64,000 nucleotides of DNA from NCBI RefSeq assembly GCF_000006565.2, contig NC_031478.1, forward strand, positions 1,161,874 to 1,225,873. The letters run 5' to 3'. Shown here piece by piece: positions 46,601 to 56,809 of this stretch. This stretch comes from Toxoplasma gondii ME49 (taxonomy: Eukaryota > Apicomplexa > Conoidasida > Eucoccidiorida > Sarcocystidae). Position numbers and translations under genes: made by a program. Every line of letters begins with the position of its first letter. The first letter of the stretch is position 1. The notes beneath the pieces were generated by a model, which was not told where the DNA came from, did no database searches, and worked only from the letters and a program-made list of their open reading frames with translations.

Positions 46601-49600
46601 TACGTCAGCTCCTCTTCCTCCGGACCCGACAAAGCCTTCGCTTTCTACCTCAGCTCCTCTTCCTCCTGATCCCACAAAGCCTTCGCTTTCTACCTCAGCT
46701 CCTCTTCCTCCTGATCCCACAAAGCCTTCTTCTTCTACCTCCGCTCCTCTTCCTCCTGATCCCTCAAAGCCCTCGTCTTCTACCTCAGCTCCTCTTCCTC
46801 CTGATCCCACAAAGCCTTCGTCTTCTACGTCAGCTCCTCTTCCTCCGGACCCCACAAAGCCTTCTTCTTCTACCTCAGCTCCTCTTCCTCCTGATCCCAC
46901 AAAGCCTTCGTCTTCTACGTCAGCTCCTCTTCCTCCGAACCCCACAAAGCCTTCGTCTTCTATCTCAGCTCCTCTTCCTCCGGATCCTACAAAGCCTTCG
47001 TCCTCTACCTCAGCTCCTCTTCCTCCTGATCCCACAAAGCCTTCGTCTTCTCCCTCAGCTCCTCTTCCTCCGGACCCCACAAAGCCTTCTTCTTCTACCT
47101 CAGCTCCTCGTCCTCCAGAACCTTTGGATCCTGGAGCTGTCGGCAGGGAGAAAGGCGAAGAAGAGACAGGAGAAGGAGAGAGAATCGTCTCAGACTTGGG
47201 AGAGAAGGTTGCCGAGGTGTCTCCTGATCTGTCGGAGACTAGTCTCTCTTCTGGTTCTTCTTCCTACGCCCAGGCGCGCGAATTGAGTCAGCCGGAGTTG
47301 CAGACGTCCGAGAAGAAGGCGGGGGACGTGGAGAAGAAGGCCGAGGCCGGCGAAGACAAGCCGAAGATTGCATCTTCTCTCTTGGGCGTCACATCTCTTG
47401 GCGCCTCAAACGCCGCGCCGCCTGCGTCTTCACCTTTCGGCGACTCGACGACTTCATCCTTCGCCGCTGTCGGGCCGCAGGCGGGGTCTCCGTTCTCGTC
47501 TCAGGCGCCGAGCTTTGGCTCTGCCTCCAGTCAGACCGCCGGAAGCTTTTTCACGGGGACATTTGACACGAAGCCGAGCGCGGGAGGCTCTTCGCTGTTT
47601 GGAGGCTCCAAACTGGATCTGAAGAGCCTGAGTGAGTCGCTCGCCGCGCCTCCTCCGATGACTTCCGGCTTCGCTGGAAATTCTTTTCTCTCCGGGGGCC
47701 TCTTTGGGTCGTCGCCCGCGTTCTCCGCGTCGGCGCAGCCTGGCGAGAAGCTCGCGGGAGGCGCGAACTCTGGTGCGCAGGTCGGAGGCGGCCTCCTAGG
47801 TCTCTCGACCCAGCAGCCTTCCTTTGCTTCGCCTTTCTCCGCCGCCTTCGGCTCGAACGCGTCGCCTTTCTCCGGGGTAACAGCCGCGCCCTTCGGCGGA
47901 ATAGGCGCTGGCGGAGACGCCGCGGCCGCAGCGCCTTCTGTCTCTTTCAGGGACGTTGCCGTCGACGACCTCAGCATCGGACAGAGACAGACCTACAGCT
48001 TCGGCATGGTGAGCCTGGAGGTAGCGCGGGAGGAACGTCGGTGGGAGAAGAGAAGTCGAGCTGCTGCGAGGTGACACGCAGAAACAAGGCAAACACCAAG
48101 GAGAAGACGTGACGAGGAGAAACATCGAGGGGAGGAGACAAAGGGAGGGAACAAGAGAGAGAACAACAGCGAAGTGTGACAAAGGGGAGAGAGAGAGGGA
48201 GGGAGAGAACAAGGGAGAGGAGGGACAGAGCCGGAAGGACAAAATATCTCCATTGTTTGCTGGGGAGCTTTGGCCGAATAGGTTGAAACTCGGGAAGGAA
48301 TGGCTGGAAAGGAAGAAAGCGACACACTGGGTCGATGATGGACCTTTAAATAGATTGAAAGCGAGAAACGTCAAAACTGTCTGTCGCGACTCTTTGCATC
48401 CAGGCGGATAACAGCAGCAACCTCTCTTCTGTTAATCTCGGTGGTAGCTCGCTTGGAAACTCAGGGCCGACTCCAGAACGCACCGGCTTTGCGAATCTCG
48501 CCGGGAATGGAAGTGAGCAATTACTCAAGTGACGTGTGTTTCCTCTCTAATTGGTTCCTCTGTGGCCCTCGGACTCTCTCTCGCCTCGTGCTCGAAGGCC
48601 TCTGACAGCGCTCGTGCATCCTTTTTTTCCTAAAACGATCGCCTCCACTCTTCATTTTCTCTCCGTGTCTTCTATGTCTTCACTTATATATTGTTATATA
48701 TTATACAAATATAAATTTGTATTTTATGTATATTTTATGTATATATATATATATATATATTGTATCATGTATATATATAAATCTGATAGCATATATATAT
48801 ATATATATATGTATAAATATATATAGTAACAGAATATGGATTTATAAGGAGAACTATTTGTAGACCTGTACCGAAATGTGTACTAGGTCAAGGCCAGTGT
48901 TTGTTTACCTTTTGGCTTCGGCTTGCGCTTTATGCCCTCATCGTTCTCTAGGTATTCGCGCCTTTTCGCACCTGTTGTCGAGTGTTGTTTCTGTGTCTTT
49001 GGTCTCCTGATATTTGCCGTGGTTTCTCTTGACCCGTTTATCTCGAATTTTCCATGCGTGCAGATCGTTTGTCGTCTCCCCGTCTGTTTGTGTGGGCCGC
49101 TTTCTACGTCCGTGTGTCTGCGTCTTGTTCTTTCGGTTTGTGTCCCGATTTGCTCATTTCTCGCGAAATTACAAATTCTACGCACTTTCTCTTGCGAACT
49201 GTCTTTTTTGACTCTTCGTTTCTGAAAATCTCTCTTCTACATTGCGCTTCGCCACTGGTATACACTCCGAAATCTTCGCAGCCGGTCCGGCCGAGGAACA
49301 AGATTGTCCAAGTCTCAGTTCTGCCGGTCAAGACTTTATCGTTTCCTCGACTTTGTTTTCCTAGGTGGGGGCTTCGCGGCGTTCTCCACGGTCACGGCAC
49401 CCACGGGCGGCGGCTTCGCGGCTTTGGCTGCGCAGAACTCGACAGGCTCCGGCTTCTTTTCTTCTTCGTTCTCCTCTTCGTCGTCTTCGTTTGCGTCTTC
49501 GTCATCTTCTTTTGCGTCTTCGTCGTCTTCGTTCCCCTCTTCGTCGTCTTCGTTCCCCTCTTCGTCGTCTTCGTTTGCGTCTTCGTCATCTTCTTTTGCG

Positions 49601-49882
49601 TCCTCCCCGTTCTCCTTCACTCCTGCGGGGGCGTCAGGGGCTGCTGCCGCGCCCTCTGCGTTCCCGGCTGGAGGCGCGTTTCCTTCGTCTGCTGTCTCCT
49701 CCTTCTCCGGCTTCGGTGCTTCGACCGCGCCGGGGACAGGCTTCGGCTCCACCGGCGCCTCGCCTTCTGGTTTCGCCGCCTTTGCTAGCCAAGGGCCAGC
49801 AGCCTCGAGCGCCGGCAGGGCCGCGGCGCCCGCGGGTGGCTCTCTCTGGAGTCGGCCGAGAACGTCCAATCCTCTCAACTGA
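37677..49882 (+). CDS. FG-repeat nucleoporin, Nup214/Nup159-like
   Basis: Nine exons join in phase to about 2702 residues: 37677-37854, 38376-39345, 39822-40558, 41254-42188, 42473-43248, 43606-44295, 44813-48008, 48404-48512 and 49365-49882. The ATG context TTGCAAAAATGA is ideal. Residues about 45-750 look like a WD-type beta-propeller (LLPGLDSILAVD, LLLSPDARFLAVAVDCQVKL, WIPQWHCLWVF). The middle has SLFG/LF motifs, then Arg/Glu and coiled-coil segments (ADKLKDEQRNVRTKQETETE). Next come a run of about 40 acidic residues near 1555-1595, 28 tandem 15-residue repeats (about 1774-2194), and FG-rich C-terminal parts (SSLFGGSK, GGLFGSSP, FAAFGSNASPF, SSFSGFGAS). A propeller followed by coiled coil and FG repeats is the Nup214/Nup159 plan at the cytoplasmic face of the pore. 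The exact orthology is inferred, and exon 5's 5' end is the least certain boundary. Confidence 0.85.
43404..43438. repeat. TA microsatellite in nucleoporin intron 5
   Basis: TATATTTATATATATATA-type run between exons 42473-43248 and 43606-44295. Confidence 0.85.
45187..45310 (+). repeat. GAA/GAG run encoding a polyacidic tract
   Basis: Purine-only GAA/GAG/GAT codons in nucleoporin exon 7 encode about 40 nearly uninterrupted Glu/Asp residues, with a weak periodicity of GAAGAGGAGGAA. Confidence 0.9.
45848..47107 (+). repeat. Coding minisatellite, 28 x 45 bp
   Basis: Twenty-eight tandem 45-base units encode the 15-residue consensus LPPDPTKPSSSTSAP inside nucleoporin exon 7. Variants are interspersed: PHD in units 5 and 7, SSASSAL or SSSTSAL in units 1-6, SLFT or SLST in units 7-10 and 18-19, SKP in 21, and PPN in 25. 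Because the unit length is a multiple of three and stop-free in other frames, long shadow frames appear on both strands. Confidence 0.97.
48688..48835. repeat. TA microsatellite in nucleoporin intron 8
   Basis: Long interrupted (TA)n in the intron 48513-49364. Confidence 0.9.
49465..49612 (+). repeat. 21-bp coding repeat (SSSSSFA/P)
   Basis: Six to seven tandem 21-base units in the last nucleoporin exon encode runs of five Ser followed by Phe and Ala or Pro. Confidence 0.9.
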
Positions 49883-51054
49883 ACGACGGGCAGGTGGACG
49901 AGGGATTCGGAGTCTCTGAAAAAGTGCGTTTTGACGGAGTCTTTTGGGCTCTGGAGAAAGCAGAGTGAAAAACGAGAGTTCTGCGCTTGTCAGAGAAGCA
50001 CGAAAAAATGAACGCGACAGACGCGGCCCATCTAAATTATAAACACATAGGCGGATCGACTCTCAAAGTCCTACCATCCCACAGGCCGTTTGCCGTTTTG
50101 TGAACTTCTTGGTGGTGAGCACGGGAGGCGCGAAGTCCAGACAAGTACCGGAGAAAGGCCCTCCTTCCTCAGAGCCTTGATTTTCCTTTCTTTCCTAGGC
50201 TTTTTTCTTCTCTCTGACCATTCACAGTCCCTGTTTCCAATCCTTTTCGCCTTCATGAGTTTCTTGACAACGTAACAGAAACCGACAGAGACTCGACCTA
50301 AGATATCCAGGTCCTCTCTGTGTATGCGTTTGCGGATCGAAACAAGAAACCTCAAAGGAACCCCGCACACGTTCTCCCTTCAAACAAGTCTGGGTGCTCG
50401 TTTCATTTCTTTTCTGGATTTCCGGTCCTTCCATGGATTCCTTGAAAGCTTGCCGGCACACCCGCTCCACATGTTCAGAGTCGCGAGCCACCCTTGTAGA
50501 CTCTCCTTCCGTATGCAGACAAGCAGCGATTCGCGAGTGCTCTCAAGAGACTCCGGGGGCTTCTCCCCGCTTCTCGAGCGAGCGACCCAGACGTCGCGCG
50601 CCTGCGTTTCACCGTGCGTCTTTGTACGAGATTTTCATGCTCTGCTGCGTAGGTAAAAGAGCACTAAACAGAGTGAGATCTGTGGAGATTTAGAAGCATT
50701 TCAGCATTTCACTCTCTCGATTCTCTGTAAATGGAGAGTCGGCAGACTGGTGGAGTAGCAGTCCACGAGACACATCGTCACGCCTAGAGTGTGCTCTCTC
50801 TCTCCATCGAACATGCAAGAGGACGAGAAGAACGGAGGCTGTTTCGCATGCGCTTCGTTTCTTCAAGGACTCTTTGACATGTGCGAGAGATATTGCCACA
50901 GTCCGTCCAGATGCTCCAGTGACGGAAGAGGTGAAACTCTGTAACTTTCAGAGATCGAGGACGAAAGCAAGGGGCGACTGTCTTCAGGGATCCTCTACAA
51001 TGAAGGCTACACAGAAAGCCGTGGTTCTCTCCTCTCTGCAGGACGGTCGCTGTG
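49883..51054. other. Intergenic, no gene seen
   Basis: This is the 3' side of the nucleoporin gene. Only short open frames occur (up to about 110 codons), with no coherent protein character. It should contain the nucleoporin 3' untranslated region. Confidence 0.45.
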
Positions 51055-52411
51055 TCAGGCAGCTACTTCAGACTGGGTGCAGAAACGCAAGGCACATACG
51101 TAGGTCACGGCCATTTGCTTGGAACTGCATGCGCTGGTGCGGCCGGTCGCACGCGTCTGGGATGTCTCGACACCCGGTTCCTTGGACGAGGTCCGTTTTC
51201 TTGAAGGAGCGAAACACTGCGAGGCGCGAGAGACATCTTCGTGGCTTGTTGCTTTTTCAGACACGCAAATCCTTTCTGACCTTTGTTCCTGCGGAGCGAG
51301 AGCTCCGGAAAAGAACACTGAAGACCAGCTCTGAATCCTAAACATTAATGAGAAACGCGGATTCCGCTGTCCGCAGCAGCGAAGCGTGCGAAAAACAAAG
51401 AAATCGACTTCGGATGAAAGCGTCTGCATTTCGTTCGTTGGATTGAGCGGCGTTGCCCCGCTCTGTCGCTGAGGCGGAAAAAAGTGACACAAAACGGAGA
51501 CGAAAAACAACTGAAGTGTACAGACACCTGGCACTGTGCAGCCAGGCACCTGACACCCAAGACCTGCATATTGGTTTGCCTCGTTTCGGACGACAGCCAC
51601 TACTTCGCGCACAGCAACTGACTCGAACACCCCTGACAACATCAGCCGGAAAAATGGCCGAGGTTCGTCGGCCTCGACAGCCTCGGAGACATACGATTTC
51701 TGTCCGGACGTCCGATCACCCTTCATCTCTGTCGCATCCCCCTTGCCTACCTTCTCCTCTCGAGATACTCATCTGAATACTCACCCCAATCACCACTACC
51801 TTCCTCGTTACGCCTTCGTCGTGTCCTCGTTTCCGTTGTCTTCTCGTTCCTCTCCTTGTTCGTTTCCTTTTTCTTCTCCTTCTCCTGTTTCGTCTTCTGC
51901 TTCTTCCCCCTCTGCTTTGCCCTTCTCTCCTGGTCTCCTCACACTGCCTTCTCCCAGTTCTTCCTGGTGACAATTTCTCCTGTCTCTGCAGAGACGCCAG
52001 ACACTTGGATTCGCAGACCCGAGGGCAGTAGCGGGTCGCATGTGCATGCAATGGTGAACGAATCTGCCCCATCAAGCGGCCCTCGGCCTCTTCACTCTTG
52101 TTTTGGGCGCATGCAATCCGAAATGAAGCCGCCCATGCCTCGACGGCTCTACGAAAGATTCCTTGGTCTCCTCGCGAACACTGTCGCTCTTTCCCTGCCC
52201 CCGCCTTCCCTTCTCGCGTCGTTTTCCTCAGATCTTTGCAGGCGCCCTTCAGCAGCTCGATGAGTCTCAACGGAAACTGAAGCTCACGTCCGAAGCTGAG
52301 TAGCCAACTTGCCATGCGCAGCAGGTGTCTAGACACCGACGCGGTCTCCCTGCAGCTGCCCGCTTCTACCACTTCGTCGTCTGTGGTTTCTGGAGTCACG
52401 GGTGTCTCCAT
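51055..52411 (-). CDS. Candidate gene, unrecognised (3 exons)
   Basis: A phase-consistent minus-strand model exists: 52288-52411 (ATG in AGAACATGG, donor GTGAGC), 51945-51985 (acceptor GCGTCTCTGCAG; reads TGEIVTRKNWEKA) and 51055-51726 (223 codons, starting KGDRTSGQKSYVSEAVEADE). It would total 278 residues. Exon 1 encodes METPVTPETTDDEVVEAGS and an amphipathic helical part (LLRMASWLLSFG). I recognise no family. Two doubts remain. The ATG overlaps the last 16 bases of the USP frame on the same strand, and the acceptor before 51726 (GCGACAGAG) is weak. Alternatively this is the USP 3' untranslated region with chance open frames. Confidence 0.33.
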
Positions 52412-55400
52412 GTTCTGTTCTTTGGACAGTGCCTTCCCTTGTGCTTGTCTACGAACTTCCGCTTCGACGCCTGGGCTCCCGAAGCGCGGCCCAAGCGCTG
52501 CCTGCGATGCCCTTTGTTTTTCTTCTCAGTCAAAACCTTGTCGAACGCAGCGCGCTGGCGCACCACGAGCGAAGAATCGGCAGACGCGTGAGAAACCGAA
52601 GCTGAAGAAGAAGAAGCAGAGGCGGCACTGTGAGAATACAGAAAGACGTCAGACTTTAAAGACATGTCGCTATGTGCATCAAACGCGTACAGCTGTGTCT
52701 CTCCTTTTGAGTACGAATGCATATCTTCATCACAGAGAGGGATATATATATATATATATACATATATATATACATATATATAATTATACATATATGAACA
52801 TATATATTTGTGTGACGAGAGAGCCACCTTGCAGACACATAGATACAGAGATATGGAGAGTGCACTCACTCAGTGATGACTGCGTGGTGTATGGTGCTGG
52901 AGATAATAAAGACGGATGCTTGCATGCAGACTGACACAGCAGCATGCGTTTACCGACAGGGCAGACGCGATACCACCAGGCGGAGGACAGAGTGCCAAGA
53001 ACCGGGAGACCGATGTGTGACCGGAACAAGCAGGATCCAGAGGAGGGGAGACAAAGAGCCAGGCAGCAAAGGACAAATAGGCAAGCCAGTGATAGGCAGG
53101 AACAGGACGCAATTCAGGATGGTCTCTCCACATCATGCATGTACATCGAGAAGGCGAAACCCCCACAAGCGGGGACAGCGAACGTTGGGACTCGCTCACC
53201 TCCAACAGTGGGCTGCGGCCCTTTTCTTTTCACTTTCTTCACTTTTCCGCGATCGTATTCTCGGTCGTGACGTTCGCGCTTCGCACTCTTCGGCTGCTGA
53301 AGCTCCTGAAGCCTCTCAAACACGGCATCTCGGCGCGGCGCATCTGCCGGCGACCCGTCTCCATCGCTGTCGTCTCCCCAGAGCCCAGGTGCATGCACAC
53401 CGTACTGCGAAGTGTAGCTGCTGGCGGCGGCGATGCGGTTGGCCATGTCTTCGGGAGTAACGATATGGAAGTTCTTGAAATTCGACTCTTGCGTCTTCCG
53501 TGTCTCTTTCCTCTTCGTTCCGTTCGCCCCTCCGCTCTTCGTCGGTGTCTCTTCCCTCAACTTTGCATCCTCCTCATCTCTTCCTCGAGACGCAGCATTT
53601 CGTTCTCTTTTCCTTCTCCTCGTCGGCCCCCCCAACCCAGCGCCATACTCGGCCTCTTCCTCGTCCTTCTCTTTTTCGCTGTCCTCCTCTTCCTCTTCTT
53701 CGTCTTCCTCTTCTTCGTCTTCCTCTTCTTCGTCTTCCTCGTCTTCTTCACCTGTCTCAAGCACGGCTTCCAGACGTCGCATTTCTGTGAGCAGTGGTGT
53801 GCCTTTCACGAGTCCTTCGGGCGCTGCGCGCAGGACTGAAGACGTCGCCGCTCGAATATGGGTTCGCAGTCTGCGGGAGAGACACCTGGCCGCTTGGCGC
53901 TCGCGCGTCAAGACGAAGCTGGCGAGTTCGTGCTGCTGCCTCGCACTCTCGTCCGCGGCTTCTTTCAGCCATGCCTCCTCCAGGTCGCTGTCTCCCGCGC
54001 TCGAACTGGGCGGAGAGGCGCCTGACCAAGTCTCCTCAGATATCTCTGAAGACAAGGTCTCGTCGCTCGCGACACTCCTCTCGTCCGTCTCCTCGGTCTC
54101 GTCCGTCTCCTCGGTCTCGTCCGTCTCCTCGGTCTCGTCCGTCTCCTCGGTCTCTTCCGTCTCCTCGGTTGCCTCGGCGTCTGTGGGGGGAGCCTCGCTG
54201 GGCGTCGAGGACCGGGTGAGGTCGCCTGGCGAGGGCGCGCGCGAGTAGAACAGAAGATACGCTTCTTTCTGGAGGCGCTGGAGGACAAAGGACTCGCTGA
54301 CCATCTGCACACTCTCGTCGTCGAGCATGAGCCACGGTGACGAAGCGACGGCGGCGTCTCCGGAGGCCCCTCCCGTCTCTGCAGACACCGACGGCGGGGT
54401 CGGCATCTTCGCGAAACACTTGTAGTGCCCGAAGCTCAACGAACTGCCGTAGTGCGTGATGACCGCGTACAGCTGGTAGAGCGACGGCGCGGACGGCGAG
54501 GAAGGCGTCGGCGAACCTGACGAGCCCGGTGATGCTTCGAGCGAAGCGGAGGACGTCGAGGACGCCCGCGTTGAACAGGTCCGCGGGGACACGAGGGCCG
54601 AGAGCGAGACGGACGCGGAGGAGACAGACGAGGAGACAGACGAGGAGGCAGACGCGGAGACAGAAGAGGAGAGAGAGAAAAGCGACGCAGCGGAGGCTTC
54701 GTGCAGAGGCGGCTCAGGCGGCGGCGTCATGAAGGGCGTCAAATTCAGGAGAGAAGGATACACGAGCGACGTGTTGTTTTTGCCCAGACAGGACTTGTCG
54801 AGAAGGCCGAACGGAAACCCAGGAGCCCCGCAGATCGTGAAGCGCTTGATGGGGAGCACCAAAATCTGAGGAGGTGTGTGAATCTGCAGCTGCTTGGTCG
54901 CGGGCTGTTTCTGCTTGCACTGCGGGCAACTGGAAAACGTCGAGACGAAAAGAAAACGCGCGGGAGCAGAGCCAGAGATGGAAAAACAGACAAACGGAGT
55001 CGCACCGACACACACAGCCCCCGCTGCCCAGACACAGCAGATACGTCGAGCCACTCGTTCACTGACGGAGGCGAGAGCCCACAGGACACCTGTGCTCATG
55101 CATGGATATGTACACAGACACACACCCACACACATCTAGAAAAACATCTAGAAAAAAATACAAATAAACATCTAGAAAAACATGTAGAAAACCCTCCAAA
55201 TAAACGTCTAGAAAAACATGTAGAAAACCCTCCAAATAAACGTCTAGAAAAACATGTAGAAACCCCTCCAAATAAACATGTAGAAAAACATGGAGAAAAC
55301 CCTCCAAATAAACAACTAGAAAAACATGTAGAAAAACATCCAAATAAACATCTAGAAAAACATGTAGAAAAACATCCAAATAAACATCTAGAAAAACATC

Positions 55401-56809
55401 TAGAAAACCCTCCAAATAAACATCTAGAAAAACATGTAGAAAACCCTCCAAATAAACATCTAGAAAAACATCTAGAAAACCCTCCAAATAAACATCTAGA
55501 AAAACATGTAGAAAAACATCCAAATAAGCATCCCTGCATGGATATACAGCCGCAAGTGCACACACATGCAGACATACGGGAGTGGGTGTAGCTGTGCGTT
55601 AAACTATGCAGGACAACCAAGTCTGTCAAAGAAGAAGACAGCTCACTTGTAGCAGTTGTCTCCGTCAAGGTGTTCTTTTTGTACGAATCTGTACAGGGCC
55701 TTTTCGAGTGTACATACACCCTCTCCGGCTGTCGCGTGGCGTCTGTGGGCCCCTAGTTTCTGCACGCGCTTCTGGGCCTTTTTGCTCCGCGGGCCCGCGT
55801 TGTCTCTGTTTCTGCCCAGGTCCAGGGGGACGTCGAGGCAGGGGTCGAAGCGGACGCTGGTGTACGGACACCTGGAGCAGCGAATCGAGGACTGAAGCCA
55901 GCCGCCGAAGAGCTGGCCACAGAGGCTGGTCATCCAGAGCTCCGGCGGAGCTTCTTTCTTCGCTGGGCTCGACAGGGGTGCGCTGCCCGCCTCGCGGACG
56001 CGAATCAGTGCGTCGAGGAGAAAGCGGAGGAACTCGTGGGCGTCTTCTTGTCGCTGTGGGCGGAACGACTTCCAGACGAACTGCTTCACGCATGCGCTGA
56101 AGCGGTTCTCCACGCGGCCGCCGCCATGTCGATGCAGCAGGCGGATCTGTTCCTCGAGTTTACAGAGGACGCAAAACGCGAAGGAGACGCGCGCCTTGTC
56201 CGAGTCGGAAGCTCCGGAGCTCTGCTCGCGCTGGCGCCCCTGGGAGCTGTGCGTGGTTGGTCCGCGCGCGTCCTCCTCGCGGGCATTGCGGCTCTCCTGC
56301 TCGAAGGCGGCCCTCGCTTGCGTCTGTTTTGTCTCGGACTGGGCGTCGTCCAGTCTTCGGAGTCTGGCGGCCGCGCGACGCGCCTGCGCGACAGGGCAGA
56401 CGCGCGAGTGACGCCCCTCGATCAGGTGCTCGGCGAAGCCTGGGGTGTACGCGAGAGCCTGAAGCACCGAGTTCATGAAGCACAAAGAGCTTGGGTTCCG
56501 CAGACCTGCGCCGGCTTGCCGCGCTTGCGTCCAGAAGGGTGGCGGGAGGGCCTCGCGCGGGAAGAGCCACTGGGAGACCGGCAGCGTCGGTGGACGCGGA
56601 ACGGCTTGGCGGAGCGCGCCCCCCGCGACGAGGTTCGCAGCCGAGGGCACAAAGTTGATTTTTCTCTCGGCTAAAGCCACGACGACGGCGTCCGAGGTTG
56701 TCTGCGCTGTCCGCGTCCCTTTGCGCGCAGAAGGCGCAGCGCAGACTCTCGACGCAAGCTCCGGAGGCGGCTCCCTAGCCTCCCGCCCCGATACGGCGAC
56801 GGCCACCAT
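52396..56809 (-). CDS. Ubiquitin-specific protease (USP/C19 family)
   Basis: USPs are cysteine proteases that remove ubiquitin. Three minus-strand exons (55647-56809, 53200-54929 and 52396-52601) join in frame to about 1032 residues. The Cys box is GAGLRNPSSLCFMNSVLQAL with catalytic Cys110. The QEDAHEFLRFLLDAL motif follows, then a zinc ribbon (CSRC and NCPQC about 60 residues apart), LPIKRF, and the His box YAVITHYGSSLSFGHYKCF (His556) followed by WLMLDDESV. A Ser-rich insert of about 75 residues sits before the His box. The tail has acidic runs, then a basic stretch (EYDRGKVKKVKRKG, KRKFVDKHKG) suggesting nuclear or nucleolar location, as in the USP36 group. In the Cys box the usual GNTC is SSLC. 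An AG preceded by a strong pyrimidine tract lies 7 bases before the ATG, so an upstream 5' exon is possible. Confidence 0.9.
52741..52810. repeat. TA microsatellite in USP intron 2
   Basis: TATATA/TACATA run in the intron 52602-53199. Confidence 0.9.
54080..54175 (-). repeat. 18-bp coding repeat in the USP gene
   Basis: Tandem GTCTCCTCGGTCTCGTCC units (plus strand) encode about five copies of a Thr/Glu/Asp-rich hexapeptide in the C-terminal region. Confidence 0.9.
55133..55536. repeat. Intronic minisatellite, about 10.5 x 36 bp
   Basis: Tandem units of CATCTAGAAAAACATGTAG followed by AAAACCCTCCAAATAAA lie within USP intron 1 (54930-55646). Variants exchange CATCTAG with CATGTAG or CGTCTAG, and CCCTCC with CATCC. 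The unit is stop-free on both strands in some frames, giving non-coding open frames of about 170-300 codons. Confidence 0.95.

Noticed and set aside
46036..47286. Long open frames on both strands over the nucleoporin repeats (Leu/Pro-rich on plus, Gly/Glu-rich on minus)
   Set aside because: The 45-base period keeps all frames periodic and stop-free. Only the frame continuous with flanking nucleoporin exons is supported.
55133..55536. CRISPR-like array
   Set aside because: The units are contiguous without unique spacers, and the host is eukaryotic.
54701..55719. Plus-strand 296-codon frame and minus-strand 168- and 207-codon frames over 55.1-55.5 kb
   Set aside because: They are translations of the 36-bp intronic minisatellite. 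The array lies between two USP exons that join in phase.
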